64,000 nucleotides of DNA from an uncultured Alistipes sp. (GCA_947623305.1 CANQGQ010000004.1:62001-126000), one strand, 5' to 3'. Positions 34,591 to 44,434 are shown, counted from the first letter of the stretch. Notes: generated by a model from the letters alone, not told the origin. Numbers and translations: made by a program.

Positions 34591-34606
34591 TGTTAGCGTG
34601 CTAACA
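34591..34606. promoter_or_regulatory. Rex-like palindrome ahead of nqrA
   Basis: TGTTAGCGTGCTAACA: two 7-bp arms (TGTTAGC / GCTAACA) around GT. TGTTA-N6-TAACA has the same spacing as the TTGTTAA-N4-TTAACAA sites of the NADH-sensing repressor Rex. A one-mismatch -7 box (TACTTTCG, minus strand, 34627-34620) would place the nqr transcription start just before it, so a bound repressor could block the operon. Confidence 0.5.
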
Positions 34607-34693
34607 CTATAATAGCGTGCGAAAGTACGCATTTTTTTCGAGAAAACAGCGAATCGGAACATTATTTTCTAAATTTACTTAAAAAATTCTGTT

Positions 34694-34881
34694 TATCTTT
34701 GGCTGCGCCGAAGATACTTCGCCTCGGGAACCGCTTTTAAAAGCAACGTCTCGGCATAATCAAGCTAAACGCTTGCTTCTGCGCTCGACTTTTTTTATCT
34801 TTGGCTTCGCCGAAGATACTCCGCCTCGGCAAAAAATGCAAACAAGTTTGCTTTTTTGCTCTCGGCTTTTTCGTATCTTTG
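34694..34881 (+). repeat. Dispersed promoter-bearing repeat, copies R3 and R4 in tandem
   Basis: R3 (34694-34803) and R4 (34796-34881) each start and end with TATCTTTG and share the middle one. Each holds GCCGAAGATACT-CGCCTCGG, an internal hairpin (for example GCAAAC-aa-GTTTGC) and CTCGACTTTTT or CTCGGCTTTTT just before the final box. The last TATCTTTG (34874-34881) is the promoter of the tatD-like gene. Confidence 0.85.
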
Positions 34882-34888
34882 TCAAAAG

Positions 34889-35482
34889 ATGGAACCCGCC
34901 CCGACATACGTGAATATCCACACCCATCGGCCAACGGGCCGCGGCATCGAACTCCGCACCGTCGGGATCCATCCGTGGGACGCCGACCGGATGCCGGTCG
35001 CCTCGCTACTGCCGCTCGATGAAACGGTGCAGGCCATCGGCGAAATCGGACTCGACTTCGCACGGGCCGTTCCGAAGGAGGCCCAATATGCCGCCTTCCG
35101 CGCTCAATTAGAGCTGGCCCGGCAATACGGATTGCCCGTCGTCCTGCATTGCGTGCGGGCATTCAACGAGGTGATGCGCGAACTCAAAACCCGTCCGCCG
35201 CGAGCTGCGATTTTTCACGGATTCATCGGCTCTCCCGAGCAGGCGCGGCAGGCCATCGCCGCAGGCCATTATCTTTCGTTCGGCGAACGGACATTCCGTT
35301 CACCGAAAACCGTCGAAGCGATGCGTATCACCCCGCTGTCGCGCCTTTTTTTCGAGACCGACGAAAGCGAGACGCCCATCGAGGAGTTTTACCAACAGGC
35401 ATCGCAGCTCCTCGGCTTTCCGAAAGAGCTCTTAATAAAAAGCACGTTGGATAATTATAAAGAACTATTCGAACCGAGATGA
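34889..35482 (+). CDS. TatD-like metal-dependent hydrolase
   Basis: Amidohydrolase-fold nuclease family, 197 residues, shorter than canonical TatD (about 260) as is usual for this Bacteroidetes subgroup. Metal-site motifs: NIHTHRP (HxH), IGEIGLDFA, VVLHCVRA, FHGFIG and FETDES. The frame opens at 34856, but the ATG at 34889 lies 7 bp after the -7 box, so 34856 cannot be transcribed from that promoter. Overlaps tcdA by 4 bp. Deoxyribonuclease activity is a family inference. Confidence 0.86.
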   Translation: MEPAPTYVNIHTHRPTGRGIELRTVGIHPWDADRMPVASLLPLDETVQAIGEIGLDFARAVPKEAQYAAFRAQLELARQYGLPVVLHCVRAFNEVMRELKTRPPRAAIFHGFIGSPEQARQAIAAGHYLSFGERTFRSPKTVEAMRITPLSRLFFETDESETPIEEFYQQASQLLGFPKELLIKSTLDNYKELFEPR

Positions 35483-36204
35483 TACCCTCGTGGATGGAAC
35501 GCACATCGCTGTTGTTGGGCGATGAAAAACTCGAACGGTTGCGTCGGGCGCACGTATTGGTCGTCGGATTGGGCGGCGTGGGCGCCTATGCAGCCGAAAT
35601 GCTCGTTCGAGCCGGTATCGGACGCATGACTATCGCCGATGCCGACGTCGTTTCGCCGTCGAACATCAACCGGCAGTTAGTGGCCCTGCACTCGACCATA
35701 GGCCGTCCGAAAGCCGAGGTGCTGGCCGACCGGCTGCGGGACATCGCCCCCGAACTGGAGCTGACGGTCGTAGTCAAATACATCCGCGACGAGGAGACCT
35801 ACACGCTGCTCGATGCGGCCCCTTACGATTATGTGGTCGACGCCATCGACACGCTGTCGCCGAAACTCGCACTGATTGCAGGCGCCCTGGAACGGCAGAT
35901 GAAGGTCGTCAGCTCGATGGGGGCCGGCGCAAAGACCGACCCGACGCAGATGGAAATCGCCGACATCGCGAAAACCCACCATTGTCCGCTGGCCCACATG
36001 CTGCGGAAACGGCTGCACAAAATCGGCATCCGCACGGGATTCCGGGCGGTTTTTTCGCCGGAGCCGATCCGCAAAGGGGCGATGATCGTCTGCGAAGAGG
36101 AGAACAAAAAATCGAACGTCGGAACGATCTCCTACCTGCCGGCCCTTTTCGGCATCGGCTGTGCGTCGGTCGTTATCCGCGACTTGATCGGAGAAATGAA
36201 ATGA
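35479..36204 (+). CDS. tcdA: tRNA threonylcarbamoyladenosine dehydratase TcdA
   Basis: E1-like (ThiF/HesA fold) ATP-dependent enzyme that cyclises t6A37 of tRNA to ct6A. 241 residues with VVGLGGVGAYAAE (nucleotide loop), DADVVSPSNINRQ, and SSMGAGAKTDPTQM; starts MIPSWMERTSLLLGDE, as typical. The start overlaps the end of the tatD-like gene (ATGA) and its own end overlaps the dehydrogenase gene, so the three are one operon. Confidence 0.93.
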   Translation: MIPSWMERTSLLLGDEKLERLRRAHVLVVGLGGVGAYAAEMLVRAGIGRMTIADADVVSPSNINRQLVALHSTIGRPKAEVLADRLRDIAPELELTVVVKYIRDEETYTLLDAAPYDYVVDAIDTLSPKLALIAGALERQMKVVSSMGAGAKTDPTQMEIADIAKTHHCPLAHMLRKRLHKIGIRTGFRAVFSPEPIRKGAMIVCEEENKKSNVGTISYLPALFGIGCASVVIRDLIGEMK

Positions 36205-37160
36205 ACGTAAACCACGAAACCATGCAACCGAACATCGTCTTTTTGGATCAATACAGCCTCGGAGGAGCCGATCTGACCGCTATCCGGGCCCTGGGAGTCT
36301 ACACGGGCTACGAAACCACGACGCGCGAGGAGCTGCCCGGCCGCTGCCGCGAAGCCGACATCGCGATCACCAACAAAGTGCCGTTCGACCGCGCAACGAT
36401 GCAGGCGCTGCCCCGACTGCGCATGATTTGCGTCGCCGGAACGGGCATGAACCACATCGACCTCGATGCCGCCGCCGAACTGGGCATCACGGTAAAAAAT
36501 GCCGTCGGTTACTCGACTCACGCGGTAGCCGAAACCACCATCGGAGCAGCCATCGCGTTGATGCGGCAAATCGGCTATTACGACCGTTACGTCAAAACCG
36601 AATATGCGGGAGCAGCCCGGCAATTCCACTTCGGTCGCACGACCTATCAACTGTACGGCAAGACGTGGGGCATCATCGGATTGGGGAACATCGGCCACGC
36701 CGTTGCGCGGGTCGCCGAAGCGCTTGGCTGCCGCGTGGTCTACACGTCGGTCTCGGGCGTCGCGCGCGAAGAGCCCTACCCCGCTCTGCCGATCGGGGAA
36801 CTGCTCGGGCAGTCGGACGTCGTGTCGATCCATGCTCCGCTGACGCCCCGAACCCGCGGATTGATCGGAGCTGCCGAACTGGCGAAGATGAAACCGTCGG
36901 CCATTTTAATCAACGTCGCTCGCGGCGGCATCGTCGACGAAAAGGCCTTGGCCGAAGCATTGGATGCAGGACGGCTCGCCGGAGCGGCGCTCGATGTCTT
37001 CGAGCACGAACCGATGGAGGTCGGGAACCCGCTGCTCGCCATCCGCGAACCCGACAGGCTGCTGCTTTCGCCGCACAATGCCTGGTCGCCCATCGAAGCC
37101 ATCGACGTGCTGATCGACTGCATCGTACGGAACATCCGCGAATACATCGAACTTCACTGA
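36201..37160 (+). CDS. D-2-hydroxyacid dehydrogenase
   Basis: NAD-dependent dehydrogenase of the glycerate/lactate/phosphoglycerate group (319 residues). Nucleotide loop WGIIGLGNIGHAVARVAEALG, catalytic Arg in INVARGGIVDE, Glu/Asp in LDVFEHEP and His in LLLSPHNAWSP. The ATG at 36201 overlaps the tcdA stop; an ATG at 36222 (MQPNIVFLDQ) is equally good by homology. Likely a glycerate dehydrogenase, but the substrate is not fixed by the motifs. Confidence 0.9.
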   Translation: MNVNHETMQPNIVFLDQYSLGGADLTAIRALGVYTGYETTTREELPGRCREADIAITNKVPFDRATMQALPRLRMICVAGTGMNHIDLDAAAELGITVKNAVGYSTHAVAETTIGAAIALMRQIGYYDRYVKTEYAGAARQFHFGRTTYQLYGKTWGIIGLGNIGHAVARVAEALGCRVVYTSVSGVAREEPYPALPIGELLGQSDVVSIHAPLTPRTRGLIGAAELAKMKPSAILINVARGGIVDEKALAEALDAGRLAGAALDVFEHEPMEVGNPLLAIREPDRLLLSPHNAWSPIEAIDVLIDCIVRNIREYIELH

Positions 37161-37184
37161 AAGGCCTCAACAACAGCGATAAGA

Positions 37185-37224
37185 ATCGCCCCTGCCTCGG
37201 AATTTCTCCAGCAGCAGGGGCGAT
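37185..37224. terminator. Convergent terminator
   Basis: ATCGCCCCTGC and GCAGGGGCGAT pair over 11 bp, between the dehydrogenase and gpmI genes, followed by a T-rich stretch. Confidence 0.75.
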
Positions 37225-37249
37225 ACCTTTTATTATATATAATATATCG

Positions 37250-38779
37250 TTAGAACTCCACGAGCGACTCGCCGGTCATCTCGGACGGCTGTTCGAGACC
37301 CATCAACTTCAGCACCGTAGGCGCGACATCGGCCAAAATGCCGTTGTGCACGGCCTTGACGCGATCCGAAACCACCACGATGGGCACCGGATTGAGCGAA
37401 TGCGCCGTATTGGGCGTACCGTCGGGATTGACCGCATTGTCGGCATTGCCGTGATCGGCGATTTGCACCACTTCGTAGCCGTTGCGCTTGGCTGCTTCGA
37501 CCACCTTTTCGACGCACTTGTCGACCGCCTTGACCGCCGCGACGATGGCATCGTAGACACCCGTATGACCCACCATATCGCCATTGGCGAAGTTCAGACA
37601 GATGAAATCGAACTTCTGTTCATCGAGCGCAGCGACCAACTTGTCGGCCACCTCGGGAGCCGACATTTCGGGCTGCAAGTCATAGGTCGCCACCTTCGGC
37701 GAAGCGACCAAGATCCGCTCCTCGTTGGCGAATTTCTCTTCGCGGCCGCCGTTCAGGAAGAACGTAACGTGGGCGTATTTCTCCGTCTCAGCGATGCGCA
37801 ACTGACGCAGACCCTGCTTCGAAACCCATTCGCCGATCGTATCGGGTACGTTCTCCTTGTCGAACAGGATATGCAGCCCCGTGAACTTCGCATCGTAAGG
37901 CGTCATGCAGCAATAGTAGAGCGGCAAGGTGTGCATCCTCTGTTCGGGCATATCCTCCTGGGTCAGCACGATGGTCAGCTCCTTGGCGCGGTCGTTTCGG
38001 TAATTGAAGAAAATCACGAGGTCGTCGGGCTGAATCAGACCGACCGGCTGACCGGCACCGTCGACGCGGACGATCGGCTTGATGAACTCGTCCGTAACGT
38101 CGGCATCATAGGATTTCTGCACCGCTGCGACCATATCCGTCGCCTGCTCGCCGACGCCTTCGATCAACGCATCGTAGGCGATTTTGATCCGCTCCCAGCG
38201 TTTGTCGCGATCCATCGCATAATAACGTCCGACGACCGTGGCGATCGTCCCCTTCTTCCCACCGTCGAGATGCTCCTCAAGCTGATTAATAAATCCTTTG
38301 CCGCTGTGCGGATCGGTATCGCGACCGTCCATGAAGCAATGCACGTAGGTATGCTCGATCCGGTATTCGGCCGCGATGTCGCACAACGTCAGCAGATGTT
38401 CGAGCGACGAATGGACGCCGCCGTCGGAGACCAACCCCATGAAGTGGACGTTCGCGCCCTTCTGCTTGGCATATTCGAACGCCTTGACGATTTCGGGATT
38501 CTTCAAGATCGAATGATCGCGGCAGGCCCGATTGATCTTCACCAAATCCTGGTAAACGACCCGACCGGCCCCGATATTGAGGTGTCCGACCTCCGAATTG
38601 CCCATCTGGCCGTCGGGCAGACCGACGTTTTCGCCATCGGTACGCAATTCGGCATGAGGATAACGGGCCGTCATCGCCGAAATATAGGCGGGATGGACGG
38701 TCGAAATGACATCCGCTTTGTCGTGGTGGCCATTGCCCCACCCGTCGAGAATCATCAAAAGAACTTTTCGATTATTCAT
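37250..38779 (-). CDS. gpmI: 2,3-bisphosphoglycerate-independent phosphoglycerate mutase
   Basis: Glycolytic enzyme interconverting 3- and 2-phosphoglycerate with two Mn2+ ions and a phosphoserine intermediate. 509 residues; ILDGWG (first metal Asp), [10 protein letters not shown] (nucleophilic Ser), [18 protein letters not shown], and the C-terminal metal motifs [12 protein letters not shown] and IADHGNAD are complete. Monocistronic to judge by flanking gaps. Confidence 0.97.
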   Translation of the reverse strand: MNNRKVLLMILDGWGNGHHDKADVISTVHPAYISAMTARYPHAELRTDGENVGLPDGQMGNSEVGHLNIGAGRVVYQDLVKINRACRDHSILKNPEIVKAFEYAKQKGANVHFMGLVSDGGVHSSLEHLLTLCDIAAEYRIEHTYVHCFMDGRDTDPHSGKGFINQLEEHLDGGKKGTIATVVGRYYAMDRDKRWERIKIAYDALIEGVGEQATDMVAAVQKSYDADVTDEFIKPIVRVDGAGQPVGLIQPDDLVIFFNYRNDRAKELTIVLTQEDMPEQRMHTLPLYYCCMTPYDAKFTGLHILFDKENVPDTIGEWVSKQGLRQLRIAETEKYAHVTFFLNGGREEKFANEERILVASPKVATYDLQPEMSAPEVADKLVAALDEQKFDFICLNFANGDMVGHTGVYDAIVAAVKAVDKCVEKVVEAAKRNGYEVVQIADHGNADNAVNPDGTPNTAHSLNPVPIVVVSDRVKAVHNGILADVAPTVLKLMGLEQPSEMTGESLVEF

Positions 38780-38862
38780 ATCGCTGTTTTTTTCAATTCC
38801 GTTTTTACTTCATTCGTTCGCAGCGCTCCGAGCTGTGCGCGCCGCCCGATTCGCGTTCGCAA

Positions 38863-41484
38863 TCAGGCGATCTGGCTTTTAATCAACTCCACGGCCTTGT
38901 CGATCGCAGCCTGCAACCCCTCGACGTTCTTGCCGCCGGCCGTTGCGAAAAAGTTCTGACCGCCGCCGCCGCCCTGAATCAACTTGGCCGCTTCGCGCAC
39001 CACGGCACCGGCATTCACGCCGCGCGCCGTGATCTCCTCGCCCAGCATCACTGTCAACGACGGTTTACCGCCGTTCTCGGAACCGACGACGAAGACCAAC
39101 CGCGGCGCCCGCGCCCGCAACGTATAGGCCAGATCCTTGACGAATTCGGGCATCCGATGCAACAATCGGGTAAGCAGTTGCATTCCGTCGCGTTCGGGCG
39201 TCGATGCAAGAATCTGTTCGGCCATCTGCTGCACCTGTTCGCGGCGCAACGTCTCGACCTCTTTCGAGAGGGATTCGTTGCTTTCCAGCATCTTTTTCAC
39301 GGCCTGCAACACCTGCGGATTGTTGAGATACTCCGCCACACTGCGCATCGCATCCTCGGCCGCATAAACGACCTCCTCGGCCCCTTTGCCCGTAACAGCC
39401 TCGATTCGGCGGACACCGGCCGAAACGGCGCTTTCGGAGAGAATCTTAAAGAACCCGATGTTGCCCGTGGCACTGGTATGCGTACCGCCGCACAACTCGA
39501 CCGACGTACCGAAACGCACCATGCGCACACGGTCGCCGTACTTCTCGCCGAACAACATCATCGCCCCGCAAGCGGCGGCCTCCTCTTTCGTGGCGTTGCG
39601 ATTCTCCTCCAACGGATAATTGGCCCGGATGGCGGCATTCACCAAACGTTCGACCTCGCGCAGCTGTTCGGGCGTTACCTTCTGGAAATGCGAAAAGTCG
39701 AAACGCAGCACCTCGGGCGTTACCATCGAGCCTTTCTGCTCGACGTGCTTGCCGAGCACCTTGCGCAAGGCTTCGTGCATCAAGTGGGTCGCCGAGTGGT
39801 TATTGGCGGCCGCCTGGCGTTTTTCGGCATCGACGACGGCCGTAAATCGCGCCTCGACCTGCTCGGGAAGCGTCTCGACGATGTGAATAATCAGCCCGTT
39901 CTCCTTCTCGGTCGCCACGACCGGAATCCGTTCGCCGGCATGCTCGATGAATCCGACGTCGCCGATCTGACCGCCCGAATTGCCGTAGAACGGCGTACGG
40001 TCGAAAACCAACTGATAGGAGGTCTTGCCCTTGGACGTAACGCGGCGATAGCGTGCGATGCGCACCTCCTCGGTCAACGTATCGTACCCCGTGAACACGC
40101 TCTCGGCGAGGGGGAACAACTCCACCCAATCGTCGGTATCGACGGCCGCCGCATTGCGCGAGCGCTGTTTCTGCGCCTGTAGTTCCTTTTCGTAAGCCGC
40201 CAGATCGACGCCGACGCCCTGCTCGCGGGCGATCAACTCGGTCAGGTCGATCGGGAATCCGAACGTATCGTACAGCTCGAACGCCTTGGCGCCCGGAATC
40301 TCCTTCTTACCGGCCTGTTTGGTCTCTGCGATAACGCCGTCCAGCAGATTGATTCCCGTAGCCAGCGTGCGCAGGAAAGCGGCCTCCTCCTCCTCGATGA
40401 CCTTTTCGATCAATCCCTGCTGCGCCTTCAACTCGGGGAACTGACCGCCCATCTGCCCGACCAATCCGGCGACGAGTTTGCAAAGCGTCGGTTCGGTGAA
40501 GCCGAGATAGGTATAACCGTAACGCACGGCCCGACGCAGAATGCGGCGAATCACATAACCCGCCTTGACATTCGACGGCAGCTGCCCGTCGGCGATCGAA
40601 AACGCGATGGCCCGCAAGTGGTCGGCAATGACGCGCATGGCGACGTCGGCCTTGGGATCGTCGCCGTACTTTTTGCCCGCCATAGCGGCGATCCGGCCGA
40701 TGGTAGGCTGGAAAACATCGGTATCGTAATTCGACTTCTTGCCCTGCAGAATCATGCAAAGGCGTTCGAATCCCATACCCGTATCGACGTTCCGCGCCGG
40801 CAGCTCCTCCAACGAGCCGTTGGCCTTGCGATTGAACTGCATGAAGACGAGGTTCCAGATTTCGATCACCTGCGGATGGCCCGTATTGACCATTTCGCGG
40901 CCCGGCTTGGCCGCGATTTCGGCTTCGTCGCGCAGATCGAAGTGGATTTCCGAACAGGGGCCGCAAGGGCCCGTTTCGCCCATCTCCCAGAAATTGTCGT
41001 GTTTGTTGCCACGGATGATGTGATCCTCGGGCAGGAAGCGGCGCCAATAATCGTAGGCCTCCTGGTCGAACGCTACGCCGTCTTCGGCACTGCCTTCGAA
41101 CACCGTGGCGTACATCCGCTCGGCGGGCAGCCGATAGACGTCGTGCAACAGTTCCCACGCCCACTCGATCGCCTCCTTTTTGAAGTAATCGCCGTAAGAC
41201 CAGTTGCCCAGCATCTCGAACATCGTATGGTGGTAGGTGTCGTGGCCGACCTCCTCCAGATCGTTGTGTTTGCCCGACACGCGCAGGCATTTCTGCGTGT
41301 CCGCCGCCCGCGGATACTTGCGCGGGGCGTTGCCCAGGAAAATATCCTTGAACTGGTTCATGCCCGCATTGGTGAACATCAGCGTAGGGTCGCCCTTGAC
41401 GACCATCGGCGCTGACGGCACGATGTGATGTCCCTTGCTCTCGAAGAAGTCGAGAAAAACCTGTCGAATTTTATTCGATTCCAT
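38863..41484 (-). CDS. alaS: Alanyl-tRNA synthetase
   Basis: Charges tRNA-Ala. 873 residues, class II catalytic core at the N-terminus ([25 protein letters not shown]), the editing domain with zinc ligands [13 protein letters not shown] (HxxxH) and [12 protein letters not shown] (CxxxH), and the C-terminal C-Ala domain with the glycine-rich [12 protein letters not shown]. All expected parts are present. Confidence 0.98.
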   Translation of the reverse strand: MESNKIRQVFLDFFESKGHHIVPSAPMVVKGDPTLMFTNAGMNQFKDIFLGNAPRKYPRAADTQKCLRVSGKHNDLEEVGHDTYHHTMFEMLGNWSYGDYFKKEAIEWAWELLHDVYRLPAERMYATVFEGSAEDGVAFDQEAYDYWRRFLPEDHIIRGNKHDNFWEMGETGPCGPCSEIHFDLRDEAEIAAKPGREMVNTGHPQVIEIWNLVFMQFNRKANGSLEELPARNVDTGMGFERLCMILQGKKSNYDTDVFQPTIGRIAAMAGKKYGDDPKADVAMRVIADHLRAIAFSIADGQLPSNVKAGYVIRRILRRAVRYGYTYLGFTEPTLCKLVAGLVGQMGGQFPELKAQQGLIEKVIEEEEAAFLRTLATGINLLDGVIAETKQAGKKEIPGAKAFELYDTFGFPIDLTELIAREQGVGVDLAAYEKELQAQKQRSRNAAAVDTDDWVELFPLAESVFTGYDTLTEEVRIARYRRVTSKGKTSYQLVFDRTPFYGNSGGQIGDVGFIEHAGERIPVVATEKENGLIIHIVETLPEQVEARFTAVVDAEKRQAAANNHSATHLMHEALRKVLGKHVEQKGSMVTPEVLRFDFSHFQKVTPEQLREVERLVNAAIRANYPLEENRNATKEEAAACGAMMLFGEKYGDRVRMVRFGTSVELCGGTHTSATGNIGFFKILSESAVSAGVRRIEAVTGKGAEEVVYAAEDAMRSVAEYLNNPQVLQAVKKMLESNESLSKEVETLRREQVQQMAEQILASTPERDGMQLLTRLLHRMPEFVKDLAYTLRARAPRLVFVVGSENGGKPSLTVMLGEEITARGVNAGAVVREAAKLIQGGGGGQNFFATAGGKNVEGLQAAIDKAVELIKSQIA

Positions 41485-41527
41485 CCTATACTGTTTTATC
41501 CGATTATTCCGTTTATCATTCGGGTTG

Positions 41528-41555
41528 CAAAATTACACAAATTACGCTAAATTTG
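41528..41555. promoter_or_regulatory. Back-to-back promoters for alaS and the M23 gene
   Basis: CAAAATTA (41528-41535) gives TAATTTTG on the minus strand towards alaS; TAAATTTG (41548-41555) on the plus strand points to the M23 gene. Both are exact TAnnTTTG boxes, 12 bp apart. Confidence 0.6.
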
Positions 41556-41580
41556 CACGAATCAAAGCAGTTTTTTGACC

Positions 41581-42576
41581 ATGAAACGATTTGTCCGGAG
41601 ACCCGACGTCGAGACGTTCGCCAGCGAGGCCGAAGCGCTTACGCACAAAGCGGTGAACGCTCCGTTCCGGCTGCGCACCTACCGGCTGCTGCGCAAAATT
41701 CTGCTCGGATTCATCCTCGTATCGGTGGTCAACGTCGTATTTTCCTACTTTTTCTATACGCCGAAAATCTACCGCATCAACCGCGACAACCGCGAGCTGA
41801 TCATCCGCTACCGCATCCTGCAAGACCGCATCCGCACGGCCCAGCGCAGCATCGACGACATCCGCACGCGGGACAACAACGTCTATCGGTCGCTTTTCGG
41901 GACCGACACGCTCGCCGTCGAGGGTGTCTGGCAGCCCTATCCCGACACGAAATACGCCTACATGGCCGAGGATGACTTCGCTCCGTTGATGATCGGCACC
42001 TGGCAACAGCTCGATGCGCTGGCCCGCGAAGTCTACCTCGAATCGGTCTCGATGGACGAACTGCAATCGTTGGCCCGCAACAAGGAGCAGCTCTCCACGG
42101 CGATTCCCGCCATCTGGCCCATTAGCCGCAAGGCGCTGCACGGCGACCATATCGGCGCTTTCAGCATGCACCGGCTTCATCCCGTATTGGGTTACGTCCG
42201 GCCGCACAAGGGCATCGACCTCGGATGCGACCGCGGAACGCCGGTCTTCGCGACGGGCGACGCGACGGTCGAAATCGCAGACGAACACGGTTACAACGGC
42301 GGCTACGGACACATGGTGCTGCTCGACCACGAATTCGGCTACAAGACTCGCTACGCCCACCTTTCGCGCGTGCATGTCAAGAAAGGGCAGAAGGTCGTTC
42401 GCGGTCAGCTGATCGCCGAAACGGGCAATACGGGCATCTCGCAGGGGCCTCATCTTCATTACGAGGTCATCCGAAAAGGCGTGCCCGTCAATCCGATCAA
42501 CTATTTCAACCGCGACATGACTCCCGAAGAGTACGACCACCTGATGGAGCATCTGCGCGAAACCAAATACGAATGA
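41581..42576 (+). CDS. M23-family metallopeptidase, membrane-anchored (first of pair)
   Basis: Probable peptidoglycan endopeptidase of 331 residues: one transmembrane helix (about 42-63), a coiled coil (about 70-105) and a C-terminal LytM domain with intact zinc ligands HKGIDLGCD (HxxxD) and GPHLHYEV (HxH). The frame begins at a TTG at 41575; the ATG at 41581 (MKRFVRRPDV) is preferred. The paralogue follows after 1 bp, so they are translated together. Confidence 0.92.
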   Translation: MKRFVRRPDVETFASEAEALTHKAVNAPFRLRTYRLLRKILLGFILVSVVNVVFSYFFYTPKIYRINRDNRELIIRYRILQDRIRTAQRSIDDIRTRDNNVYRSLFGTDTLAVEGVWQPYPDTKYAYMAEDDFAPLMIGTWQQLDALAREVYLESVSMDELQSLARNKEQLSTAIPAIWPISRKALHGDHIGAFSMHRLHPVLGYVRPHKGIDLGCDRGTPVFATGDATVEIADEHGYNGGYGHMVLLDHEFGYKTRYAHLSRVHVKKGQKVVRGQLIAETGNTGISQGPHLHYEVIRKGVPVNPINYFNRDMTPEEYDHLMEHLRETKYE

Positions 42577-42577
42577 T

Positions 42578-43531
42578 ATGACGACCCGTGAAAAGACCCT
42601 CGAACGGCTGCGCCGCCGCAAACGCCGCAAGCAGAAGATTATCCGTGCGATCGTGCATCTTTTCGTGTGGATCGGTGCGGCGGTACTCTATTACGTCGGC
42701 TTCTCGATCTTTTTCGATACGCCCTACGAGTATGCCATGAAACATTCGACCGACGGCCTACAACGCGAATACGACCGGCTCACGGCCCGTTACGATTCGC
42801 TGATGCTCGTCGTCGACAACGTAAAGGCGCGCGACCGCCATGTCTTCCGGACGCTCTTCGAATCGGAGCCCTACGACTTCGATTCCGAATTCGAAACCAA
42901 ACAGGCGGTAACCTACGAAAATATCGTCAACCGTTCGTCGCGGCAGCTTCGCAAAGAGCTGAAAAACGGCACCTCCTCACTGGAAAAACAGCTTACCCGA
43001 CTGAATGACAGTTACAGGTTGTTGCAGTCCCGCATCGACTCGGCCGGTCGCAACTGCGACCGGATTCCCGCGATCCAGCCCGTCATCAATAAACGGCTCA
43101 CGCTACTGACCGCCTCGTACGGCATGCGCTACCACCCGTTCTACAAGACGCTGCAATCGCACCAGGGCGTGGATTACACCGTTCCCGAGGGGTCGAGCGT
43201 ATTCGCTACAGCCGACGGCGTCGTACGCGATGCAACGATGCGTAACTCGACGTCGGGTATGACCCTCATCATCGACCACGGAAACGGCTACGAGACCTCG
43301 TATCACCATTTGAGCAAATTCAACGTGCGCAAAGGGCAGACCGTCCATCGGGGCGACATCATCGCGCTGTCGGGCGATACGGGCCTGTCGCTGGCCCCGC
43401 ATCTGCACTACGAGGTGCGTTACAACGGCATCCGGGTCGATCCGATCCATTATTTCTTCATGGAGCTCTCCCCGACCGAATACCAACGCATGATGCGCAT
43501 CGCCCAAACCGGCATGCAATCGTTCGACTGA
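42578..43531 (+). CDS. M23-family metallopeptidase, membrane-anchored (second of pair)
   Basis: Paralogue of the preceding gene, 317 residues: basic N-terminus, one helix (about 22-44), coiled coil (about 57-160, longer than in its neighbour) and LytM domain with HQGVDYTVP (HxxxD) and APHLHYEV (HxH). Likely acts on peptide cross-links in the periplasm, possibly as a hetero-complex with its neighbour. Followed by a HAD gene after 13 bp. Confidence 0.92.
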   Translation: MTTREKTLERLRRRKRRKQKIIRAIVHLFVWIGAAVLYYVGFSIFFDTPYEYAMKHSTDGLQREYDRLTARYDSLMLVVDNVKARDRHVFRTLFESEPYDFDSEFETKQAVTYENIVNRSSRQLRKELKNGTSSLEKQLTRLNDSYRLLQSRIDSAGRNCDRIPAIQPVINKRLTLLTASYGMRYHPFYKTLQSHQGVDYTVPEGSSVFATADGVVRDATMRNSTSGMTLIIDHGNGYETSYHHLSKFNVRKGQTVHRGDIIALSGDTGLSLAPHLHYEVRYNGIRVDPIHYFFMELSPTEYQRMMRIAQTGMQSFD

Positions 43532-43544
43532 CCCCTGCCGAAAG

Positions 43545-44201
43545 ATGGACGACCGACGCATCCGATTGATCCTGCTCGATTTCGACGGAACATTGGCAGA
43601 CACCCGACGAGCCAATGCGGCGGCTTACATCGCGACGCTCCGCGAGGCAGGTTATCCGCTCACCGAATCGGAATACGAAGCCCGCTATTTCGGCATGCGG
43701 TGCGAGGAATTTCTCACCTGTTTCGGCATCGGCGATCCAACCGAACGGGAACGACTGCGGAGACGCAAAATCGAACTTTACCCCACCTTTTTCGATACTG
43801 TCCGGCTGAACGAGCCGTTGTGGAACTTCTGCCAGCAATTCCGGCAGCAGGGCGGACGGGTGTGGATCGTATCGACGGGCAGTCGTGCCAACATCGAGAA
43901 CGCGATGTGTTACTTGGGCATCGGCGGGCCTGAAGACAAGAGGCAGGAAAGCGAGGAATCCGGAAACGAGCGGCCAGGAAACGTCGTTCCAGACGGCGGT
44001 GCCCCGAAAGGCCGGGTCGACGGGATTCTGGCAGGAACGGACATCGCCGTAAGCAAACCGGCACCGGACTGTTTTCTGGAAGCCATGCGTCGGGAGGGTT
44101 GCACCCCGTCCGAAACGCTGATCTTCGAAGATTCGGCCATCGGTCTCGAAGCTGCCCGCCGAAGCGGCGCCGCCTATTTTCGAGTAAAATTTGGCGATTA
44201 G
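43545..44201 (+). CDS. HAD-family hydrolase (phosphatase) with an internal insertion
   Basis: Haloacid-dehalogenase-like phosphatase of the beta-phosphoglucomutase/GPH type, 218 residues. Motif I LLDFDGTLADT, motif II IVSTGSR, motif III SKPAPDCF and motif IV FEDSAIGLEAA are present. Between motifs II and III lies an extra hydrophilic segment of about 28 residues (about 128-156, from GPEDKRQESEES to GGAPKGR) absent from ordinary family members. Substrate unknown. Confidence 0.85.
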   Translation: MDDRRIRLILLDFDGTLADTRRANAAAYIATLREAGYPLTESEYEARYFGMRCEEFLTCFGIGDPTERERLRRRKIELYPTFFDTVRLNEPLWNFCQQFRQQGGRVWIVSTGSRANIENAMCYLGIGGPEDKRQESEESGNERPGNVVPDGGAPKGRVDGILAGTDIAVSKPAPDCFLEAMRREGCTPSETLIFEDSAIGLEAARRSGAAYFRVKFGD

Positions 44202-44260
44202 ATCCAATTGCGCTGAATCGAGTGAGTGAATGTTTTTACATAGTCGTCGGTCGTGTCGCT

Positions 44261-44327
44261 CGCGGCAAAGCCGCGTTTGCAGATTTGACCCACCCTCAAG
44301 CCCCCGCCAAGGCGGGGGCTTCTGTCG
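44261..44327 (+). repeat. REP-like two-hairpin repeat, copy C
   Basis: CGCGGC-aaa-GCCGCG hairpin, TTTGACCCACCC linker, CCCCCGCCAAGGCGGGGG hairpin and CTTCTGTCGG. Same design as copies A and B. Confidence 0.88.
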
Positions 44328-44396
44328 GAGCCCGTATAGTCTTACGGTTTTGAATTGCCGTCGGTGTAAATTTCTGGAACCGAATTTGCCATTACG

Positions 44397-44430
44397 AAAA
44401 TTTTAGTTTATATTTGTACTAAAATTTTAG
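44397..44430 (+). promoter_or_regulatory. -7 box flanked by two AAAATTTTAG repeats
   Basis: TATATTTG at 44409-44416 lies between AAAATTTTAG at 44397-44406 and the palindrome CTAAAATTTTAG at 44419-44430. The repeats are 24 bp apart, so a repressor dimer pair could cover the promoter. Confidence 0.5.
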
Positions 44431-44434
44431 AGTA

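Noticed and set aside
36428..38959. An 843-residue plus-strand frame over gpmI
   Set aside because: Runs through the 3' part of the dehydrogenase gene in a wrong frame and then antisense to gpmI; no domain found.
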